Source of the DNA: Jonesiaceae bacterium BS-20
GTDB taxonomy: Bacteria > Actinomycetota > Actinomycetes > Actinomycetales > Cellulomonadaceae
Reading direction: 5' to 3'
DNA length: 64,000 nucleotides
Assembly (NCBI GenBank): GCA_039995105.1
Contig: CP146203.1
Span: forward strand, 2,294,001 to 2,358,000
Below are positions 59,661 through 64,000 of this stretch, piece after piece. Position 1 is the first letter of the stretch. Each line of letters begins with the position of its first letter. Under the pieces are notes generated by a model. That model searched no databases. It saw only the letters and a list, made by a program, of their open reading frames with translations, and was not told the origin of the DNA. The translations under genes and the position numbers were made by a program.

Positions 59661-59786
59661 GAGGATCTCCCTACGTTGGCGGGTAAACAGGGTTTGAGAA
59701 GTAGGTATTGACGGGCGCATGAGGCCAAGGAGCAATTCGAGGGCGTACCCAAATTGACCGTGGGGAAGATGGCGGCCGTCGCTGGG

Positions 59787-60347
59787 CTAGGATCGCAGGA
59801 TTTCGTATGTTGCCATGAGGCTTCCCTTGCCGCGGGTATCGAGCAGGTGCACCCCGTCTGCGGTCAATATCTCCATGCTCAGCTCGCTAGTTAGCGCGGT
59901 GATGAGCCATCTACCCGGCTCAGGTGAGGTAGCTTCCAGGACGCTCAGAATTTGCGCCGGAGTATGTCCAATAACGGTGGTCCCGTTGCTGCGTAGGTTC
60001 TCTAGGTAGCCGTAGTCATGGTTACCAAAACTCCACCCGTCGGTGTGCACAGGCATCATGAGTTCCGAGTCGAGCTCAACCGTGGCCCGGTATTCCTGGT
60101 CCAGAAGCAGTTGCAGGCCGGCAATTGCGGCTTGCAACTCGATAGTGTCGAGTTGGTCTAGTGGGCCCTGATCGAGTGGGCCCTGTGCGCTGGGATGTTG
60201 GGGAGGCGGTTCACCTGCGCTAATCGCTCTGGTAGCGGCCGCAGTGAATTCCGCGGAGGGCTGGCTAGAACAGGCCGCTACCGGCGCAGTCATAGCCGCG
60301 AGCGCAGCAACTAGGGCGGTAGTTATGGTTTTGTATTTGGTAGGCAT
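59787..60347 (-). CDS. Putative secreted lipoprotein, unknown function
   Basis: 186 residues. A positive N-terminus and hydrophobic stretch end in the lipobox VAAC, so C26 would be lipid-modified. After it come an Ala/Pro/Gln-rich linker with GPLDQ in tandem, then a soluble domain of about 130 residues that I do not recognise. No Shine-Dalgarno precedes the ATG; TAGTGT lies six bases upstream (leaderless pattern). It is upstream of the LAQTG protein gene on the same strand with a 126-base gap. Confidence 0.7.
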   Translation of the reverse strand: MPTKYKTITTALVAALAAMTAPVAACSSQPSAEFTAAATRAISAGEPPPQHPSAQGPLDQGPLDQLDTIELQAAIAGLQLLLDQEYRATVELDSELMMPVHTDGWSFGNHDYGYLENLRSNGTTVIGHTPAQILSVLEATSPEPGRWLITALTSELSMEILTADGVHLLDTRGKGSLMATYEILRS

Positions 60348-60353
60348 TTCTAG

Positions 60354-60359
60354 ACACTA
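60354..60359 (-). promoter_or_regulatory. Candidate -10 box of the lipoprotein gene
   Basis: TAGTGT on the minus strand, six bases before the ATG at 60345-60347. No convincing -35. Confidence 0.35.
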
Positions 60360-60487
60360 GAACGCACCACGGCAAGGCATCCGGCAAGTCACAGGGTCGG
60401 TGGATAAGACCGGTTTTCCCCAAGGTGGGGATAACCTCATTGCTCCGGGTCAGGGGCCGTCGAGTCGTTAGGCTAGGCCAGCTGTCC

Positions 60488-60856
60488 TCAGCTCAGGCCT
60501 GCGTCCGCCAGGGCAACTTCAAGCGCCGTTTGGATCTCTTGCGCACCGACGCCAAGCTCTTTGGCTTGAAGCACAAATGCCCGTGCTTCTTGGGCAAGCG
60601 CTCGCTCAACGGAGACTGCCCGCGTGTTAACCCGGGTGCCAAAGCGACCCTGGGTGATCACGTACCCTTGGGCCTCAAGTTCCTTATAACTACGCGCAAC
60701 CGTATTAGCGGCGAGGTTCAGTTCCGTTGCTAGGGCTCGAATTGCCGGCAGCTTTGTGTCAACGGCTAAGTCGCCCCGCTCAATCTTGGCAATAATTTGC
60801 TCTTTGAGTTGTTCAAACGGGGGTGTTACTGAGTTCGCATCAATAGTTATCTTCAT
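60488..60856 (-). CDS. GntR-family transcriptional regulator, YtrA type
   Basis: 122 residues: a winged helix-turn-helix (about 10-75; PPFEQLKEQIIAKIERGDL, KLPAIRALATELNLAANTVARSYKELEAQGYV) and only about 45 residues after it, the short YtrA subfamily that lacks a metabolite-binding domain and often controls transport operons. It overlaps the hydrolase stop by four bases (ATGA) and is last in the UMF1-hydrolase-GntR operon, so autoregulation is likely. A palindrome overlaps the operon promoter. Confidence 0.9.
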   Translation of the reverse strand: MKITIDANSVTPPFEQLKEQIIAKIERGDLAVDTKLPAIRALATELNLAANTVARSYKELEAQGYVITQGRFGTRVNTRAVSVERALAQEARAFVLQAKELGVGAQEIQTALEVALADAGLS

Positions 60857-61986
60857 GGTTGACTCCCATCTAAAGGAACTTCTGAGGCCCTATCATCAGA
60901 CACATTCGGGCCAGGCACCAGTGCCTTGTCCGCTGCTTCCGTATGTTTTGGGGTAGCGAAGCCATGTTCAGTTAACCACTGTTCAATCGTGGCTAGATAT
61001 GCGGCCCTGCTCGCGGGGTTCCCCAACGCAAGATCGTGGTTACCCCCTCGAATTTGGGTGACGGTGCCGTTCGTTCCCAGGTTTGGCGCTCTGTCGACTA
61101 TCTGTTGAACATCCAAGACCGTATCCGTCTCACCAGCTAAGTCCGCACCCGCTTGATCGGAGGTCAGATTCTGCTCGGTCAGTAAGGGCGGACTACTGCG
61201 ATCGGAGGCCATCACTAGGATAGGGATCTCAAGTTCGAGTCCGCGGTGAACTCGAAGTTGTCCCTCCCTGATAGCCCGCAACCACCCCATGCGCACCGGA
61301 GCCGGCCGGGACCTCTTCATGTCTAGGTCAAAGTCCCAGTCACCACCGTTACTGACATGCAACCGGTGAGCATACCAAGACCCACCCGCAACAATCGCGT
61401 AATTGGGCAGGTAGTTGCCTACGGCATCGATCGCCGCGGTACCGATTACCCGGTCAAACCAGGGCCTGTTCAGATCCAGCCACGGACTATTGAGGAGCAA
61501 GGCGCTAACGGTTGCGGCCCCCAGTGGGCTACGAGCCCACAGGCTCGCAATGAGGCCCCCGGTGGAATGGCCCAGGATTACTAGGTGCTCATACCCGCGT
61601 TCCTCTATCAGATACCTGGTGGCTGCGGATAGTTCCGGGCCGTACTCTCGCAGTGACCAGCAGTCATTACGACTTTCCTCATCAAGCGTGGACCGGCCAT
61701 ACCCGTGTAGGTCCAAGGCATAGAAGGCAATACCCAAGTCAGTGATTGTCTGCGCCACATGGGTTTGAAAGAAATAGTCGTTGTAGCCGTGTAAGTACAG
61801 CAGGGCAATCTTGGCTGTGTGGGCAAGCTCTGCACGGGTAGTAACGAGTGTCGCAACGGTTTTGCGACCACGAATCATTGGCAGATCAATTGTTTGAGCC
61901 ACCCAAGGTTCACCCAGGAGATCGGGCCGCCAAGGTCCTGCTTGCGGGGTTGGCGGGATGCCACCACCGGTTAGGTTTGTCTTCAC
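60853..61986 (-). CDS. Alpha/beta hydrolase (serine hydrolase / monoacylglycerol-lipase-like)
   Basis: 377 residues. Oxyanion region YLHGYNDYFFQ, nucleophile elbow GHSTGG with S141, acid in VMASDRSS and catalytic His in GGNHDL; the fold layout resembles the lysophospholipase/monoacylglycerol lipase group (PldB-like). No signal peptide, so it is cytosolic. Its start overlaps the UMF1 stop and its stop overlaps the GntR start, both by four bases. The C-terminal 35 residues are a variable tail. Confidence 0.85.
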   Translation of the reverse strand: MKTNLTGGGIPPTPQAGPWRPDLLGEPWVAQTIDLPMIRGRKTVATLVTTRAELAHTAKIALLYLHGYNDYFFQTHVAQTITDLGIAFYALDLHGYGRSTLDEESRNDCWSLREYGPELSAATRYLIEERGYEHLVILGHSTGGLIASLWARSPLGAATVSALLLNSPWLDLNRPWFDRVIGTAAIDAVGNYLPNYAIVAGGSWYAHRLHVSNGGDWDFDLDMKRSRPAPVRMGWLRAIREGQLRVHRGLELEIPILVMASDRSSPPLLTEQNLTSDQAGADLAGETDTVLDVQQIVDRAPNLGTNGTVTQIRGGNHDLALGNPASRAAYLATIEQWLTEHGFATPKHTEAADKALVPGPNVSDDRASEVPLDGSQP

Positions 61987-63404
61987 TTATCGATGGCTCC
62001 GCTCTCGCTTGTGGATCGTGGGCTTAGGTCTAGCGGCCAGACAAGGGCCAGCCCAATACCAAGGATAAGTACGAGACCTAGAATGCCCCAGTACTGGGCA
62101 CCAAACATATTCACAAGGAGCGCGAACGCAGCCGGCGCTAGGAAGCTCGCAGCCCGGCCCGTGGTGGCATACAGGCCAAATAACTCACCCTCGCGCCCGG
62201 GCAATGCCAACCGGCTCACGGTCGCCCGACTAGCGGATTGGACCGGCCCAACAAAAATGCACAGGATGGAACCAAAGATCCAGAAGACGACTGGCCCTCC
62301 ACCCTGGGCCAGAACCAGAACAAACGCAGAAATGATCATTCCAATGAGCGCAGCAACGATGATGCGCTTGGCACCAATTCGGTCTTCAAAGTAGCCACCC
62401 AAGATGGTGGCAATACCCGCAATGACGTTGGCAACGATCGCAAACATGACCACCTGAGCCGGGCTGAAGCCAAATGTGCCAGCCGCGATGATCCCACCAA
62501 AGGCAAACACCCCGGCAAGGCCGTCCCGGAAAATTGCTGAGGCAATCAGGAACTTCACCACTCTGCGGTCTTGGTGCCACAACGATTTTACATCCCGCAC
62601 CAGCTTGCCATAGGCACCAAACAAGGAACCTTGGCGTTGCTTAGGCTGAGCCGGTACCTCGGGGATCGCGACTAATACCGGGATAGCAAAGACACCAAAC
62701 CACAGAGCCCCAATGACCACCGAGATCCGAATATCTAGGCCGTTAGCGTCCGTGACTCCGAACCAGCCAACCTCGGGATTAATGAATCCAACAAACAGCA
62801 CCAGTAGTAAGACAATGCCGCCAAGATATCCCGCGCCCCAGCCCATACCCGAGATCCTGCCCCGGTTTTCCTTGGTGGAGATTTGATTCAACATTGCGTT
62901 GTAGTTCACGGAGGCAAGTTCGAAGAAGATATTACCCAATGCCAAGATGGCAATCCCGGCCACAACATTGAAATCAAGCCGGGCTTGGTCCGGGGTAATA
63001 AAGAACAACGCGAGCGACAGCACCACGACCGCACCGGTGTTGATACCGAGCCACAGTTTTCGCCGGCCCCCGGTGTCCGAACGAGCCCCAAGCACTGGCG
63101 CAAGTAGGGCAATCGATAGACCAGCTATCGCAATCCCCCACCCAAACCAGCTCGAGTGGGTAGCCAAAACGGCGTCGACCGCCTGCTGGGCGGCATTGTT
63201 TTTTGGTTCACCGGCGGCTTTTGCAGCAGCAGCCGCCGCAACAAGATTTTCATCTACAAATGCGGACGAATTCAACCAAGTGCTGAACACGAACGTGGTG
63301 ATGACGGCGTTCCACGCCGCTGACCCCCAGTCCCATAGTGACCAAGCAGCAATCTTGGACGTACTTTTTGCGGGGGCACCAGCGTTGGTGTTGTCTGTAG
63401 TCAC
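61983..63404 (-). CDS. MFS transporter of the UMF1 (Atg22-like) family
   Basis: 473 residues with about 12 membrane segments. Diagnostic of UMF1: AAWSLWDWGSAAWNAVITTFVFSTW at the N-terminus, NRGRISGMGWGAGYLGGI between helices, and GPVQSASRATVSRLALPGREGELFGLYATTGRAASFL. The family exports small organic solutes (amino acids in yeast Atg22); the substrate here is unknown. Starts at GTG 63402-63404; a CACAAT lies six bases upstream. First gene of the operon with the hydrolase and the GntR regulator. Confidence 0.9.
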   Translation of the reverse strand: MTTDNTNAGAPAKSTSKIAAWSLWDWGSAAWNAVITTFVFSTWLNSSAFVDENLVAAAAAAKAAGEPKNNAAQQAVDAVLATHSSWFGWGIAIAGLSIALLAPVLGARSDTGGRRKLWLGINTGAVVVLSLALFFITPDQARLDFNVVAGIAILALGNIFFELASVNYNAMLNQISTKENRGRISGMGWGAGYLGGIVLLLVLFVGFINPEVGWFGVTDANGLDIRISVVIGALWFGVFAIPVLVAIPEVPAQPKQRQGSLFGAYGKLVRDVKSLWHQDRRVVKFLIASAIFRDGLAGVFAFGGIIAAGTFGFSPAQVVMFAIVANVIAGIATILGGYFEDRIGAKRIIVAALIGMIISAFVLVLAQGGGPVVFWIFGSILCIFVGPVQSASRATVSRLALPGREGELFGLYATTGRAASFLAPAAFALLVNMFGAQYWGILGLVLILGIGLALVWPLDLSPRSTSESGAIDK

Positions 63405-63418
63405 AGGCCTATTGTGAC
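63400..63418 (-). promoter_or_regulatory. Palindrome over promoter and start codon of the UMF1 operon
   Basis: GTCACA, 7-base spacer, TGTGAC. It overlaps the -10-like CACAAT (63411-63416) and the GTG start of the UMF1 gene. In an operon whose last gene is a GntR regulator, this is the obvious operator candidate. Confidence 0.5.
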
Positions 63419-63447
63419 CTACCGAACACCATTTGGGTAACGCGTAG

Positions 63448-64000
63448 TTACAGTGTGATACCGACTAAGACCGGTTCCGGAACCAGCGTCACGCCAAACC
63501 GTTCCCGCACACCGTCGCGCACTACCCGAGCAAGAGCGGCAATATCGCTGCCGTTCGCCCCACCACGATTGGTCAACGCAAGCGTGTGCACGGTCGACAG
63601 GGTCGCAGCAGATTCCGGTCCGTCTATGCCAAATCCCTTGCCAAACCCGGCCTGCTCGATCAGCCAAGCGGCCGAAGTTTTTACCACCGACTCATCCACG
63701 GTGCCACCTGTTGGACCCGTTGTTACCTTGGGTGTTGCCGTATACACGGGGTAGGTTGGCGCTCCCTGAGGAAGCTGGGTGGCAACGGGAACGATCGGGT
63801 TGGTAAAGAATGATCCCGCGCTCCAGCGGTTAAATGTTGGTTCCGCGTTCACCGCGGCTTCGGCAAGTGCAGTAATCTTGGCACCTGCCTCATCCGCTGT
63901 TGCCACAGAGGCGGCTTTAGCCGGCAAGCTTAGTGTTCCTAAAGCTCCGGGAGTCGCGGCTACCTCGGGGCGACCACAGGCGTCGAGAAGCATGCCCTTG
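63448..64000 (-). CDS. murB: UDP-N-acetylenolpyruvoylglucosamine reductase MurB, C-terminal part
   Basis: The frame is open to the right window edge, so the FAD-binding N-terminus is missing; the visible 180-odd residues begin KGMLLD. SAGSFFTNPIV carries the catalytic Ser, AAWLIEQAGFGKG and LSTVHTLALTNRGGANGSDI follow, and GVTLVPEPVLVG with the conserved Glu closes the protein. It reduces UDP-GlcNAc-enolpyruvate to UDP-MurNAc with NADPH. It runs in the same direction as the UMF1 operon, 43 bases upstream of it, without a visible terminator. Confidence 0.93.
   Translation of the reverse strand, partial: KGMLLDACGRPEVAATPGALGTLSLPAKAASVATADEAGAKITALAEAAVNAEPTFNRWSAGSFFTNPIVPVATQLPQGAPTYPVYTATPKVTTGPTGGTVDESVVKTSAAWLIEQAGFGKGFGIDGPESAATLSTVHTLALTNRGGANGSDIAALARVVRDGVRERFGVTLVPEPVLVGITL

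Noticed and set aside
60396-60430. Two DnaA-box-like 9-mers (TTATCCACC and TTATCCCCA) upstream of the lipoprotein gene, possible origin
   Set aside because: Each has one mismatch, there are only two, and dnaA, dnaN or an AT-rich element are absent. Two such matches can occur by chance.
63400-63418. CRP-type site at the UMF1 promoter
   Set aside because: The half-sites TGTGAC and GTCACA are in the reverse order to the CRP consensus TGTGA-N6-TCACA and the spacing is seven, so it was kept only as a candidate GntR operator.
1-64000. CRISPR arrays, insertion sequences, integrase or phage genes, rRNA
   Set aside because: No regularly spaced repeats, no transposase or integrase-like protein and no rRNA sequence was seen on either strand.

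Overview
The window is a stretch of actinobacterial core chromosome, and almost every gene lies on the minus strand. The evidence is actinobacterial: a fused NAD(P)H-hydrate epimerase/dehydratase, an F420-type LLM oxidoreductase, a zinc-type S14, a NusG with a long acidic N-terminus, RpoB/RpoC of actinobacterial type with TTG starts, an LAxTG (sortase E-type) cell-wall protein, and several genes whose -10 box sits 6-7 bases before the start codon, as in leaderless mRNAs. Base composition looks moderately GC-rich by eye. The genus cannot be fixed from the sequence alone; a relatively low-GC member of the Actinomycetales/Micrococcales is my guess.

Layout. 1-19.5 kb holds housekeeping genes: the 3' end of a membrane acyltransferase, then a minus-strand group nnrE/D - alr - tsaE - tsaB - rimI/sulfurtransferase fusion - tsaD (nicotinamide repair, cell wall D-alanine, and t6A tRNA modification). 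After it come an F420-type oxidoreductase (+), glmS-acpS, coaA (+), def-dedA, glmM, rplM-rpsI, trhO, truA and a ROK/polyphosphate-glucokinase-like gene (+). 19.5-54.6 kb is one nearly unbroken expression supercluster read right to left: tRNA-Trp x2, secE-nusG, rplK-rplA, rplJ-rplL, rpoB-rpoC, rpsL-rpsG-fusA-tuf, an inserted SDR gene, the S10 operon (rpsJ to rpsQ), the spc operon (rplN to rplO), secY-adk-map, and infA-rpmJ-rpsM-rpsK-rpoA-rplQ. Operon borders are marked by strong hairpins and, in several cases, recognisable promoters.

54.7-64 kb is more variable: a flavodoxin, an adenosine deaminase-family gene (+), a sortase-anchored repeat protein whose stop codon overlaps the start of a MYG1-family gene, a small lipoprotein, an operon of UMF1 transporter - alpha/beta hydrolase - GntR regulator joined by 4-base overlaps, and the 3' part of murB.

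I see no rRNA, CRISPR array, insertion sequence, integrase or phage gene. The most unusual items are the RimI-sulfurtransferase fusion inside the tsa operon, the LAQTG repeat protein coupled to MYG1, a palindrome over the promoter and start codon of the GntR-containing operon, the histone-H1-like tail on ribosomal protein L15, an attenuator-like terminator in the rplJL leader, and identical tandem tRNA-Trp genes in front of secE-nusG. No clearly new multi-gene defence or metabolic system is visible.
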